Both the position numbers and the translations under genes were made by a program. The notes beneath the pieces are model-generated. The model saw nothing but the letters and a program-made list of their open reading frames with translations. It was not told the origin of the DNA and ran no database searches. Below are positions 45,282-53,773 of a DNA stretch of 64,000 nucleotides, one piece after another; the stretch's first letter is position 1; each line of letters begins with the position of its first letter. Source of the stretch: Armatimonadota bacterium (GTDB taxonomy: Bacteria > Armatimonadota > Zipacnadia > Zipacnadales > JABUFB01); the NCBI GenBank assembly GCA_013314775.1, contig JABUFB010000015.1, positions 62,001 through 126,000 on the forward strand, given 5' to 3'.

Positions 45282-45638
45282 CGGGGACCTCCCCAGGCTT
45301 GACCGAGCGTTGAAGCTCCGTGCGCTGCGTGACAACTCCTCATCAGGGCCCACGGAGCTACCCCCTCAGGGCTTGGTTTGGGGGACAACCTACCGTTCTC
45401 CGAACAAGGCTAGCTCCCTGCGTTCTCACCAGAACTCACGCCCCAGCATTCGACTTTCTTTCGGATTCAACAGCAGGAGAACTTGCCCGCGACGTCGTAT
45501 CTCATAATCGAATGGCATGGTATTCCGTCATCTCTGCGCGGAAGACGTCCCTTGCTTCCCTCTGCTTGATGCCAGGCGCTGGCCTGTCATTTGGAGTTGG
45601 AGCCCTGTGGGCTTCGCAATCTCTGGAGGAGGACGACC
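45282..45638. other. gene-free stretch before the prepilin gene
   Basis: No CDS is supported in these 357 bases. The sequence becomes locally AT-richer around 45440-45530, where a promoter for the prepilin gene might lie, but no good -35/-10 pair is seen. A GGAGGAGG ribosome site ends the stretch. Confidence 0.4.
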
Positions 45639-46388
45639 ATGCAAAGACGCGGATTCACGCTCATCGAGTTGTTGGTCGTGATTGCGATCATCGCAATCCT
45701 GGCGGCGATTTTGTTCCCCGTGTTCGCCCGGGCCCGGGAGAAGGCCCGGCAAGCAAGTTGTCTGTCCAACCTCAAGCAGATCGGCCTTGCGTTCATGATG
45801 TACGCTCAGGACTATGACGAGTGCTGGGGTTTCACAACCTGGTATGACTGCTACGACGCTTCCAACAACTGGCGACCGGGCGCGATGGGCTGGGCAATCT
45901 CCCTGCAGCCGTACATCAAGAACCGGCAGATGCTAGTCTGCCCAAGCGACGCGGAGAAGGCGTGCTTTTCCAAGCCGGGTGGCAACCAGGGCTACTTCCC
46001 CATGCTCCAGGCTGCGGGCTACAACCCCGCATCCGACACTCAGCCCGACCTTGCCGCCGCCTTCCCGCTGAGCTACGCCGCCAACGTGTACCTGGGCTGG
46101 AGCCAGAACGCCAACTCGATGGCTCAGATCCAGAACCCGGCAAGGTGCTTCCTTGTTTCGGAGCTGGGCAAGGGCAGTTACGCATACTCAGTGTGGTACA
46201 TGTACCCTGGGTACGGGACGCCGACCCGATGGGAAGCGGGGGCCCGGCATAATGAAGGCCGCAACTACGCCTTCTGCGACGGGCATGCCAAGTGGACCAA
46301 GGAGCTCTGCGCGGCGGGTACGGCGGCCGGCACGGTTCTGACGACCTATCAGAACGCAGGTGTTTACACCTACCCGTCAACTCCATAG
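45639..46388 (+). CDS. type II/IV pilin-like (DUF1559) prepilin
   Basis: A 249-residue prepilin. A short basic leader MQRRG is cut before [20 protein letters not shown], the N-methylation helix, followed by [24 protein letters not shown] and the DUF1559 core with [14 protein letters not shown] and a C-terminal [11 protein letters not shown]. This exact style is abundant in Armatimonadota and Planctomycetes and is the main taxonomic clue in the window. The ATG is fixed by GGAGGAGG seven bases upstream. A separate transcript is likely, since a terminator follows. Confidence 0.95.
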   Translation: MQRRGFTLIELLVVIAIIAILAAILFPVFARAREKARQASCLSNLKQIGLAFMMYAQDYDECWGFTTWYDCYDASNNWRPGAMGWAISLQPYIKNRQMLVCPSDAEKACFSKPGGNQGYFPMLQAAGYNPASDTQPDLAAAFPLSYAANVYLGWSQNANSMAQIQNPARCFLVSELGKGSYAYSVWYMYPGYGTPTRWEAGARHNEGRNYAFCDGHAKWTKELCAAGTAAGTVLTTYQNAGVYTYPSTP

Positions 46389-46408
46389 AGCAATCTTGTT
46401 ACTACTTC

Positions 46409-46451
46409 AGGGCGGTGCCGGCGAGCGAAACGGCCGCACCGCCCTTTCTCT
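46409..46451 (+). terminator. rho-independent terminator after the prepilin gene
   Basis: AGGGCGGTGC (46409-46418) pairs with GCACCGCCCT (46436-46445), a 10-base stem with a 17-base loop, followed by a T-rich TTTCTCT. It lies 20 bases after the prepilin stop. Confidence 0.75.
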
Positions 46452-46489
46452 CGGTGGCACTCTCCCGTGTCACCGCATGGAGGCGAGCC

Positions 46490-47974
46490 ATGCTCCGCGC
46501 GTTCCGGTATTGCCCCCAATTCGTGCTTTCAGTCCTCGTGGTCGCGCTCTTTTCGGCAGCCGACGCCGCCATTGTAGTCCAGCCTTACCTGCAGAACCCG
46601 ACCGAGACCACCATGGACATTCTTTGGTGGACTGACACGGAATGCGCTGACAACCGAGTGGAGTATGGTGACGGCTGGCAATCCCGGGTTGACGTCACAC
46701 CCGTTTTCGTGCCGACGATGGGGCGCTACCTGTGCCAGGCGACAATCACCGGCCTTGCCCCCGGGACACCATACCCCTACCGGGTGATCTCGGGCGAGGA
46801 GACCAGCGGTGAGTACACTTTCGCCACCTCGCCTTCTGCCGACCAGGCAGCAGTGCACGGGGTGCACATTGGCATACTGGGGGACGGGAGGACGGATAAC
46901 GAGGCCGTCCGCCGGCGACACCGCCAGATCGCGCACCTCGCTCGAAGTCGCGGTGCCGACTTGCTTTTCGAGATCGGTGACATGGTCTACGACGGATCTC
47001 GGGCACACTGGGACTTCCTGATGCAGCGGGTCCTGACTACGAGCGACCCCGAGAACGCAGACTGCCCAACGGCGAGCTTCGTGCCCTACTTGATGGCAGT
47101 GGGAAACCATGAAATCTACGGTGGGGAGGGAGGCTACGCGAAGGGCGGACTGGCCGATACCATGCCGCGGTATCAGGCTATCGTAAGCAATCCCGACAAC
47201 GAGACCACGGATCCTCGTTGGGCGGAGCGATACTACAGCCTGAAGTATGGGCCGATTACGTTCATCGTGCTGGATGCGAACAACACCAGTGCCGACGAAC
47301 TGGACAATCACCGTGATATCCCCGATGGGTTCAGCCCCGACTGGGAGCCAGGCAGCGAGCAGTACCTATGGATGCTTGAGCGCCTGGAGCAAGCGCGGTC
47401 GGAGTCTGCGTTCACCATCGTCATGTCGCACCCCGCGTCCTACAGCCGAGGGGTTCACGGGACCAGTGACAATCCTGGCACCGACTACCAGACGGGTTAC
47501 GAATTGCGTACACTGGACCCGGTATTCCGGCAGTACGGGGTTGATGCGGTAATCCAATCACACGACCATCTGGTGGAGCACTGCGTCACAGGACCTCCCG
47601 GCTGGTGGAGACAGAAGGGGGCGTTCGAGCCGGAACATCCCCAGCACTCCGCCTGGCTGGACGATCCCGCAAACCTGAACTACCTGGTGATCGGCAATTC
47701 AGGTGAGGCCAGCCGCGGGGCGCACCCCAACTGGGCTGACTGGATGGATATCCATCGCGATGACCCTGAGGCACCAGTCGGAACATTCTACTCACGGTTC
47801 TTCTACCCGTGGGTGGGATTGAGCCAGATGGCCAGCTACCTTGACCTGCGCGTGATCAAGCGCGGAGCGACCTGGGAAGCCACTTTCTCAATAGTGCGCC
47901 GGGACGACGATACAGGCGAAGTGGCTGAGTTCAATGAGTTCATTCTGACCCGTCGCGACCCCGTCGGGGGCTGA
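46490..47974 (+). CDS. secreted purple-acid-phosphatase-like metallophosphoesterase
   Basis: A 494-residue protein with a signal peptide (YCPQFVLSVLVVALFSAADA), an N-terminal fibronectin-like domain (VVQPYLQNPTETTMDILWW, GLAPGTPYPYRVISG) and a calcineurin-like phosphoesterase domain. Metal ligands are visible in order: GILGDGR, FEIGDMVYDG, MAVGNHEIYG, VMSHPASY and QSHDHLVEH. This arrangement is that of purple acid phosphatases, releasing phosphate from esters in the periplasm or outside. The ATG has GGAGGCGAG before it. Confidence 0.9.
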   Translation: MLRAFRYCPQFVLSVLVVALFSAADAAIVVQPYLQNPTETTMDILWWTDTECADNRVEYGDGWQSRVDVTPVFVPTMGRYLCQATITGLAPGTPYPYRVISGEETSGEYTFATSPSADQAAVHGVHIGILGDGRTDNEAVRRRHRQIAHLARSRGADLLFEIGDMVYDGSRAHWDFLMQRVLTTSDPENADCPTASFVPYLMAVGNHEIYGGEGGYAKGGLADTMPRYQAIVSNPDNETTDPRWAERYYSLKYGPITFIVLDANNTSADELDNHRDIPDGFSPDWEPGSEQYLWMLERLEQARSESAFTIVMSHPASYSRGVHGTSDNPGTDYQTGYELRTLDPVFRQYGVDAVIQSHDHLVEHCVTGPPGWWRQKGAFEPEHPQHSAWLDDPANLNYLVIGNSGEASRGAHPNWADWMDIHRDDPEAPVGTFYSRFFYPWVGLSQMASYLDLRVIKRGATWEATFSIVRRDDDTGEVAEFNEFILTRRDPVGG

Positions 47975-48238
47975 GAATCTCGAAAAGAGCGGAGCCGGAT
48001 CGCCCGCGCCCGGTTTGGTAGGTGGCAGACACTTTCACGACGACCTGGAAAAAACCCGTGACCGCAGTCACTCACGCCCTATGCTCCACCAGCGCTTAGC
48101 CCTGCCGGCGCTACCCACCCCCTGGGCGCTGCCAACCTCCCTGCCCGCTGAAACCCATGAATGTTGCTTGCTCACCGATCCTCACTGGCAACTATTGCCG
48201 CCACGGAAAGCACCGGCGAAAAATCTTTCCTATGATGC
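47975..48238. other. gene-free stretch before arsR
   Basis: About 260 bases between a phosphatase gene and the arsR promoter. I see no gene or RNA structure; a short frame (48015-48242) is not supported. Base composition falls toward AT near 48210-48270 where the promoter begins. Confidence 0.4.
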
Positions 48239-48267
48239 TTGACAACGCTATAATATATGGTTATATT
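48239..48267 (+). promoter_or_regulatory. arsR promoter overlapping an ArsR-type operator
   Basis: TTGACA (48239-48244), a 17-base spacer and TATATT (48262-48267) form a strong sigma70 promoter. The inverted repeat AATATA (48252-48257) and TATATT (48262-48267), with a 4-base centre, overlaps the -10 box, so bound ArsR would block RNA polymerase. The ATG lies 12 bases after the -10, giving a leader of only a few bases. Confidence 0.75.
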
Positions 48268-48279
48268 GCCAAGTAGACT

Positions 48280-48588
48280 ATGAAAACTGTTAACGACGCC
48301 GACTACAAACGACGTGCCCAGGTTCTGAAAGCGCTCGGCCACCCCAGTCGCCTCGCCATGGTTGAGTCTCTGTTGCAGGGGGAGAAATGCGTCTGCGAAC
48401 TGCAGGAGTTGGTCGGTTCGGATATGTCCACCGTCTCCAAGCACCTGTCGGTTCTGCGGAACGCAAATCTCGTGGCCGATCGCAAGGAAGGCCTCAAGGT
48501 GTATTACAGCCTGCGGATGCCGTGCGTCGCACGGTTTTTCGAATGCGTTGACGAAGTCCTCGGGAGCAAATCCGGATTCCCGAGCTGA
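48280..48588 (+). CDS. arsR: ArsR-family metalloregulatory repressor
   Basis: A 102-residue winged-helix repressor. VLKALGHPSRLAMVESLL is the start of the family fold. GEKCVCELQELVG contains the ELCVCDL-type cysteine pair (C46/C48 approximately) that binds As(III), and MSTVSKHLSVLRNANLVADRKEGLKVYYSLRM is the recognition helix and wing. No ribosome site is present, consistent with near-leaderless expression from the promoter at 48239. It probably controls the ArsP-like permease and redox genes downstream and represses itself through the overlapping operator. Confidence 0.93.
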   Translation: MKTVNDADYKRRAQVLKALGHPSRLAMVESLLQGEKCVCELQELVGSDMSTVSKHLSVLRNANLVADRKEGLKVYYSLRMPCVARFFECVDEVLGSKSGFPS

Positions 48589-48768
48589 TCCGGCGACGCG
48601 GAATGCTCGCCGAGAAGGTCCTTCATATTTGCCTGTTATGCCAAACAACCACCTGCGCTGATGCCGAATGGCCTCGGCGGCCCCGGGCGAGCGGGATCGG
48701 TCTGCTCGGATACCCGGCAGATAGCTGCAGCTCCAAACACACTCGACAAGTAATCGTGGTGATCTCTG

Positions 48769-49947
48769 TTGTCCGATCGAGCGAAGTTCCTCGTTATCCT
48801 TGCCGTCTTCCTCGTCTGTTACTTCATTCCGCTGCAGCACCCTCGCGTTCAGAGCGCCATCTGGGACATGTTCCTGATGCTCCAGGACTACGCCCAGAAA
48901 CACGTGCTCTTCTGCCTGGTGCCCGCGTTCTTCATCGCAGGCGCGATTGCCGTCTTCATCAGCCAGGCGTCAGTTCTCAAGTACTTCGGCCCCAAGGCCA
49001 ATAAGGTGTTGTCGTACGGCGTCGCCTCCGTCTCGGGCACGGTGCTTGCAGTCTGCTCGTGCACGGTCTTGCCCCTGTTCGCGGGCCTGTACACGCGGGG
49101 AGCGGGTATTGGTCCGGCCACCGCCTTCCTGTACTCCGGCCCGGCGATCAACGTCCTTGCCATCATCCTCACCGCCAGGATTCTCGGCTTCGAGATGGGC
49201 ATCGCCCGCGCAGTCGGTGCGGTCGTCTTTTCCATCGTGGTCGGTCTGTCGATGCACTTCCTGTTCCGCAAGGATGAGGAGAAGCGCGCCGCTGAGACCG
49301 AAGCCGCTTTCGGAGACATGGATGACGATGAGGTGCGGCCCCTTTGGCAGACGGCGGCGTATGTGGCCACAATGGTCTTCATCCTCATCTTCGCGGCGTG
49401 GGCGAAGCCTGCAGAGCAATCGGGCTTCTGGTGGGAAGTGTACAAAATACACTGGTTCATCGTGCTGCCGCTCCTGGCAATCCTGGGCCTCATGCTCTGG
49501 CGCTGGTTCTCCCGCGAGGAGATCAGCGAGTGGACCAGTGCCACCTGGGGTTTCGCCGCCCAGATCATGCCCCTGCTATTCGTGGGCGTGCTCGCCGCGG
49601 GCCTGCTTTTGGGCATGCCGGGCAGCGACAACGGGCTGATCCCCAACGAATGGGTGGCGAAGTTGGTGGGTGGAAACTCCCTGCGGGCCAATTTCTTCGC
49701 ATCCATCGTGGCGGCATTCATGTATTTCGCGACCCTCACCGAAGTTCCCATTCTCCAGGGCTTGATGGGCAGCGGCATGGGCAAGGGCCCGGCACTGGCG
49801 CTTCTTCTGGCCGGCCCTGCGCTCTCATTGCCCAACATGCTGGTGATCCGCAGCGTCCTGGGAACGAAGAAGACATTAGCGTTTGTTACAATTATCGTCG
49901 TCTTGGCGACACTGACTGGAATGATTTACGGAGCCATCGCGGCATAG
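48769..49947 (+). CDS. ArsP/DUF318-family permease
   Basis: A 392-residue membrane protein (COG0701 type) with about eight to ten helices. SVSGTVLAVCSCTVLPLFAGLY carries the conserved CSCTVLP motif, and the mirrored TEVPILQGLMGSGMGKGPALALLLAGPALS the second half. In characterised relatives (ArsP) this exports trivalent organoarsenicals. The start is TTG at 48769. The loop between halves carries an acidic DMDDDEV. Its location after arsR and before a thioredoxin-like gene supports a role in metalloid export; the substrate is inferred. Confidence 0.85.
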   Translation: MSDRAKFLVILAVFLVCYFIPLQHPRVQSAIWDMFLMLQDYAQKHVLFCLVPAFFIAGAIAVFISQASVLKYFGPKANKVLSYGVASVSGTVLAVCSCTVLPLFAGLYTRGAGIGPATAFLYSGPAINVLAIILTARILGFEMGIARAVGAVVFSIVVGLSMHFLFRKDEEKRAAETEAAFGDMDDDEVRPLWQTAAYVATMVFILIFAAWAKPAEQSGFWWEVYKIHWFIVLPLLAILGLMLWRWFSREEISEWTSATWGFAAQIMPLLFVGVLAAGLLLGMPGSDNGLIPNEWVAKLVGGNSLRANFFASIVAAFMYFATLTEVPILQGLMGSGMGKGPALALLLAGPALSLPNMLVIRSVLGTKKTLAFVTIIVVLATLTGMIYGAIAA

Positions 49948-49965
49948 CCTGAAGGAGGCCTGACA

Positions 49966-50208
49966 ATGACGATCCAGATTCTGGGCACGGGCTGCCCGAA
50001 GTGCAAGAAACTTGCCGAGAACACCGAGGCCGCTTTGAAATTGGCAGGTGTGGAAGCGCAGATCGAGAAGGTCACCAGTGTGGCCGAAATCGCGAAGTTT
50101 GGCGCGATGTTCACCCCTGCGCTGGCAATCGATGGAAAGCTCAAGGTCGCGGGGAAGGTATTGCCGCCGGAAAAGATAGCTGAGCTAATCAAGTCCAGCG
50201 AGACCTGA
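49966..50208 (+). CDS. small thioredoxin-like protein (redox-active disulfide protein 2 type)
   Basis: An 80-residue thioredoxin-fold protein: MTIQILGTGCPKCKKLAENTEAAL has the redox CPKC, and FGAMFTPALAIDGKLKVAGKV the cis-proline segment. This small family (like MTH895) usually lies beside COG0701 permeases, as here, 18 bases downstream. It likely reduces or delivers thiol-bound metalloid to the permease. GAAGGAGG is the ribosome site. Confidence 0.93.
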   Translation: MTIQILGTGCPKCKKLAENTEAALKLAGVEAQIEKVTSVAEIAKFGAMFTPALAIDGKLKVAGKVLPPEKIAELIKSSET

Positions 50209-50249
50209 GAATGCGCGCGGAGAGCGTGCCAGAAAGAGAGGCTCCGATC

Positions 50250-51053
50250 ATGTCACAGCTTGCCGACTTACGCATCGCCTGCGTGGGTAGTGGAATCATG
50301 GGAGGGTTGCTCGTCAAGCAGCTGGTGGGCGCCGGTGCCGTGCCAGCATCGAATGTCGTCTGCTCGGACAAGGACGAGGACAAGCTGGCGGCGCTGGCGG
50401 GGTCCCTTGGCGTCAGAACGACGTCCGACAATGCGGAGGCGGCCGCACTTGCGGACGTGGTCATCGTCGCCGTTCCGCCCCCAGCGGTACTGCCCGTGCT
50501 GGCCGAGGTCGCGCCGGCACTGGGTGCGGGTAAGCTCGTCATCTCCGTGGCGGCCGGGGTCACTCTGGCTGCGATGGAGCGCGCGGTCCCCGAAGGCGTA
50601 CACCTGGCACGGGTTATGCCGAACACCCCCTCGCTGGTCGGCGAGGGCATGAACACCTTCGTTTGTGCGCCCGGAATGCCACAGGACCTGCGCATGGTGC
50701 TGGACGCTATGCTCGAGATCTGGGGCGAGAGCCTGGAGATCGACGAAGGTCTGCTCAATGCGTTCTGCGCGCTTCTGGCTGTGGGCCCGACCTATCTTTT
50801 CCCAATGGCGGGCCAGTTGATCGAGTCGGCGCAAGCGGCCGGGATCTCCGCGTCGGACGCCCGTGTCTGCACAGCGCAGCTTTTCGTCGGCGTCGGCGCC
50901 TTGCTTCGGGACACAGATGCCGATGTGGATGCTCTGCTCAATATGATCAGCATGCAGCCGATGGACGCAGCCGCTGTGCGAAAGCTTGTCGGCGACGCAT
51001 ACTGCGCGGTCAGCGGCAAGCTTGCCGACGTGCAGTCCAAGCTGTCGGGCTAG
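50250..51053 (+). CDS. proC: pyrroline-5-carboxylate reductase family protein
   Basis: A 267-residue protein with a Rossmann start LRIACVGSGIMGGLLVKQLV, VVIVAVPPPAVLPVLAEV, ISVAAGVTLAAMERAV, RVMPNTPSLVGEGMN and the C-terminal helical ProC dimerisation region. It would reduce P5C to proline with NAD(P)H. ATG 50250 is preferred over an in-frame start 13 codons earlier. Its place between a thioredoxin-like gene and a thioredoxin fusion is unusual for a proline gene, so either it serves general metabolism from this operon or it acts on another imine substrate. Confidence 0.85.
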   Translation: MSQLADLRIACVGSGIMGGLLVKQLVGAGAVPASNVVCSDKDEDKLAALAGSLGVRTTSDNAEAAALADVVIVAVPPPAVLPVLAEVAPALGAGKLVISVAAGVTLAAMERAVPEGVHLARVMPNTPSLVGEGMNTFVCAPGMPQDLRMVLDAMLEIWGESLEIDEGLLNAFCALLAVGPTYLFPMAGQLIESAQAAGISASDARVCTAQLFVGVGALLRDTDADVDALLNMISMQPMDAAAVRKLVGDAYCAVSGKLADVQSKLSG

Positions 51054-51078
51054 CTAACCACACGAAGGAGAATACCAC

Positions 51079-52305
51079 ATGCGCAAGACCGCAGTGAGTG
51101 CTTTGCTGTGCGCGGTAGTGCTGTTCGGCTCCGGGGCAAGCGGCGTCCTGGGCGCAGACGCGCCGGCCAAGCAGGCGCTTCCCCGGCTAATTGACCTCGG
51201 GGCCGGGGAATGCATCCCCTGCAAGAAGATGGCTCCGATCCTCGAGGCGCTGAAGACTGATTTCGCAGGACAGTTCGACGTGGAGTTCATTGATGTCTGG
51301 AAGACCCCCACTGCGGGGGAGAAGTACGATATTCGCCTCATCCCTACGCAGATCTTCTTCAGCCCAGAGGGCAAGGAACTGTTCCGCCACGAGGGCTTTT
51401 TCTCCCGCGAAGACATCCTCGCCAAGTGGCGTGACCTGGGCTTCACTTTCGCCGATGGAGCGAAGACAATCAGCCGCTGGACGCCGGCTGTTGCGGACAC
51501 CCGCGCGCCGCAGGACATCTGCTACATGTGCGACGGGGACATTGATCCGCGTCTGAAGGTGACGGTGAGCACGCAGAAGGGTGACGTCAACCTGTCAGGC
51601 ATGCACCATTTCTTCGTGATGATCTCATGCCTCACATCAGACGTCGCGTCCACGGAAGGCAGCGCGAAAGTCGCGGACTGGGCTACCGGCGAAATGGTTC
51701 CGGTTCAATCAGCGGTGTATCTGTATACACTCGATGAGACTACCGGCCGGCCCATCGTGAAAGCCTTCGCGCAGCGCGAAGCGGCGGCCGCACAAAGGAA
51801 CGCTGAGGGCGGCAGCATCATCGGCTACGATGTTCTCAAGAGCAAGGAGTTGGCTAGCCGCTGTGGGTTTTGCGACCGCGCGGTCTATCCTGAAGACGCT
51901 GCTTTGGTGAAGGTCGGTGGGGTCTATACATGGGGCTGCTGTTCGCATTGCGCCGTGGGCGTGGCCGCGCGGACCGGCGCCGACATTGAGGTGCATGCGA
52001 AAGACCCCGTCACCGGTGAGCCGATCGTGGTCCGGACGCTCAACGGGAGCGTGGAATCGATTGAGCCTCCGACGGCTGTGGCATGGTACGGCCAGCTCAC
52101 CAAGCCCGATGGTAGCCATGTGTCAGCCGGGTGCTTCCACCAGGGGTTCTTCGTGTCACCCGAGAGCCTGCAGAAGTGGTTGGACGCCAATCCGCGCGAG
52201 ACGGGCGAGATGATCACCATTCACAAGGCTCTGGCGGACAAAATGGCCCTATCGCCACAACAGATCCAGAAAGCCTGCAAGATCGGGGAATGTGCCCCGA
52301 AGTAG
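51079..52305 (+). CDS. secreted thioredoxin fused to two cysteine-rich modules
   Basis: A 408-residue protein with a signal peptide (AVSALLCAVVLFGSGASGVLGA), a thioredoxin domain with CIPC (GECIPCKKMAPILEAL, RLIPTQIFFSPEGKELFRHEG), then a module with CYMCDGDIDPRLKVTV, and another with CGFCDRAVYPEDAALVKVGGVYTWGCCSHC. The last two resemble NosL-like or other periplasmic metal-binding modules, but I cannot assign a family. AAGGAG precedes the ATG. It likely handles metal or thiol chemistry in the periplasm, with electrons from the CcdA homologue encoded 4 kb downstream. Confidence 0.8.
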   Translation: MRKTAVSALLCAVVLFGSGASGVLGADAPAKQALPRLIDLGAGECIPCKKMAPILEALKTDFAGQFDVEFIDVWKTPTAGEKYDIRLIPTQIFFSPEGKELFRHEGFFSREDILAKWRDLGFTFADGAKTISRWTPAVADTRAPQDICYMCDGDIDPRLKVTVSTQKGDVNLSGMHHFFVMISCLTSDVASTEGSAKVADWATGEMVPVQSAVYLYTLDETTGRPIVKAFAQREAAAAQRNAEGGSIIGYDVLKSKELASRCGFCDRAVYPEDAALVKVGGVYTWGCCSHCAVGVAARTGADIEVHAKDPVTGEPIVVRTLNGSVESIEPPTAVAWYGQLTKPDGSHVSAGCFHQGFFVSPESLQKWLDANPRETGEMITIHKALADKMALSPQQIQKACKIGECAPK

Positions 52306-52346
52306 GGGTAGGCGCGACGCCCCAGGACAGCGAGGAGATAACCGAG

Positions 52347-52748
52347 ATGGCTGATTGCTGCAGCAAACCCACTAATGCGGTGAGTGATTGTGCCTGCTCT
52401 GGCGACAATGTGCTCATTTTCGCCTGCAGCGGCGGGTCGAATGTCGGTCAACTGACAAACGAAGCTGCGAAGAAGCTGGACCAGGAGGGCTTGGGTAAGT
52501 TCTACTGTTTGGCCGGTATTGGTGGAGACATCGAGGCGATGAAAGTGAACGCCGCGGGAGCCGACAAGATCATCGCCCTCGACGGTTGCGGTGTTGCCTG
52601 CGCGAAGATGACCCTGGAGCGTGCGGGACTGCCTATCTCCTGTTATCTGGTAGTGACTGACGAGGGGATTGAGAAAGGGCATCATTTCGAGATGTCTTGC
52701 GAGCAGTTGGACGCGATCTGCGGCCGCGTCCGGGATATCCTCCCCTGA
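52347..52748 (+). CDS. DGC-domain putative zinc-binding protein, copy 1
   Basis: A 133-residue cytoplasmic protein with a Cys-rich N terminus (MADCCSKPTNAVSDCACSGD) and the DGC-domain core: IFACSGGSNVGQLTNEAAKKL, KFYCLAGIGGDIEAM, IALDGCGVACAKMTLERAG. The family is annotated as putative zinc-binding and is often found near arsenic and redox genes; its biochemical role is not established. It may sequester metalloid through its many cysteines. It has a GAGGAGATAACCGAG ribosome region before the ATG and a paralogue directly after it. Confidence 0.85.
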   Translation: MADCCSKPTNAVSDCACSGDNVLIFACSGGSNVGQLTNEAAKKLDQEGLGKFYCLAGIGGDIEAMKVNAAGADKIIALDGCGVACAKMTLERAGLPISCYLVVTDEGIEKGHHFEMSCEQLDAICGRVRDILP

Positions 52749-52775
52749 TGCTGCGGGTGGAGAGAGGTGAGGGCG

Positions 52776-53174
52776 GTGAGCAAGCAGTGTCTCTGTGAAC
52801 CAGCGGAAGTGCTGATCGTGCCATGTGGCGGAGCGTCGAACTGTGGCCAGGCCACCAGTGAAGCGGCAGTTCAGCTCACGCGGGAGGGTGTGGGGGAGAT
52901 CTTCTGCCTGGCCGGCCTGGCAGCCCACATCCCCGAAATGATTGAGACTGCCCGGCAAGCGCGACGCGTCTGTGTTGTGGACGGCTGTAGCCTGCAATGC
53001 GCGCGAAAGACTGTGGAACACGCGGGCATCACGGTCACGGATCATTTGGACCTCTCGCGCGAAGACGTCCCCAAGGCTCGCGATTTTCAGAGGGTGCAGC
53101 AGAACGTGTTGTTCACGGTCAAGCTGATGAAGCAGATGCTCAAAGAGGAGCCGAAGGGAGTTGATGAGAGATGA
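52776..53174 (+). CDS. DGC-domain putative zinc-binding protein, copy 2
   Basis: A 132-residue paralogue of the preceding protein: LIVPCGGASNCGQATSEAA, IFCLAGLAAHIPEM and VVDGCSLQCARKTVEHAG give the same C-(G)-x, C-L-A-G, DGC pattern. The Cys-rich leader is reduced to CLCEP. GTG 52776 is favoured because GAGG lies about eight bases before it; an in-frame GTG at 52767 adds three residues. The tandem arrangement suggests a heterodimer or stepwise relay. Confidence 0.82.
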   Translation: MSKQCLCEPAEVLIVPCGGASNCGQATSEAAVQLTREGVGEIFCLAGLAAHIPEMIETARQARRVCVVDGCSLQCARKTVEHAGITVTDHLDLSREDVPKARDFQRVQQNVLFTVKLMKQMLKEEPKGVDER

Positions 53175-53557
53175 GCGTTGACCGGGGCAAGCGAGGCCTG
53201 CTGCTGTGCGTCTGCCAGGGTACCTGCCCTTCTTTCCACCAGATGAACGTCTTCGAGGTGCTCAACGCATTGCGGCGGGAAAAGCTCATTGACTGGGTGG
53301 GCATACACCCGCAACTCTGTGCGGATGACGGCGACACCTACCTGAAAGATCTGCTCCGCGGTGTGGATGATCTTGAGCAGTTATACGTGGCTGGTTGCGA
53401 TCCAACGATGCAGAAGAAGATGTACCGTTTCGCCTTCGACGAGGCAGGCTTCGATCCGGCCAAACACAAGGGCGTGGACATCCGCAATATGACCACCGAC
53501 CAGGCCATAGCCGCGATCAAGCAGCTGATCGCCGAGACCGAGGCCCAGGATGCTTGA
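53171..53557 (+). CDS. HdrA-like iron-sulfur/thiol protein without FAD domain
   Basis: A 128-residue protein matching only the N-terminal module of heterodisulfide reductase subunit A: LLLCVCQGTCPSFHQMN, IHPQLCADDGDTYLKDLL, and LYVAGCDPTMQKKMYRFAFDEAG. Cysteines at these three places are the ones conserved in HdrA. The flavin domain is missing, so it cannot by itself be a reductase. It overlaps the preceding gene by four bases and precedes a ferredoxin, so transfer between ferredoxin and thiols is inferred. Confidence 0.8.
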   Translation: MSVDRGKRGLLLCVCQGTCPSFHQMNVFEVLNALRREKLIDWVGIHPQLCADDGDTYLKDLLRGVDDLEQLYVAGCDPTMQKKMYRFAFDEAGFDPAKHKGVDIRNMTTDQAIAAIKQLIAETEAQDA

Positions 53558-53569
53558 GGAGGACGGTCA

Positions 53570-53773
53570 ATGGCCGCGAACTGGTTCCCCACGATCGACG
53601 ACGAGAAGTGTGTCCAATGCCTTCAGTGCGTCAACTTCTGCCCCCACGGGGTCTACGAAGAGCGTGACGGCTCGCCGGTTGTGGTCAAGCCGGAGGCGTG
53701 CGTAGAGTTCTGCCGAGGGTGTCAGAAGATATGTGATGCCCATGCCATTTTCTTCCCGGGAGATGTGCGTTGA
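53570..53773 (+). CDS. two-cluster 4Fe-4S ferredoxin-like protein
   Basis: A 67-residue protein. The first cluster motif is CVQCLQCVNFCP; the second is CVEFCRGCQKICDA, both with four cysteines. It would carry electrons, most likely to the HdrA-like protein encoded 12 bases upstream. GGAGGACGGTCA precedes the ATG. Its stop overlaps the TTG start of the DUF169 gene. Confidence 0.88.
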   Translation: MAANWFPTIDDEKCVQCLQCVNFCPHGVYEERDGSPVVVKPEACVEFCRGCQKICDAHAIFFPGDVR

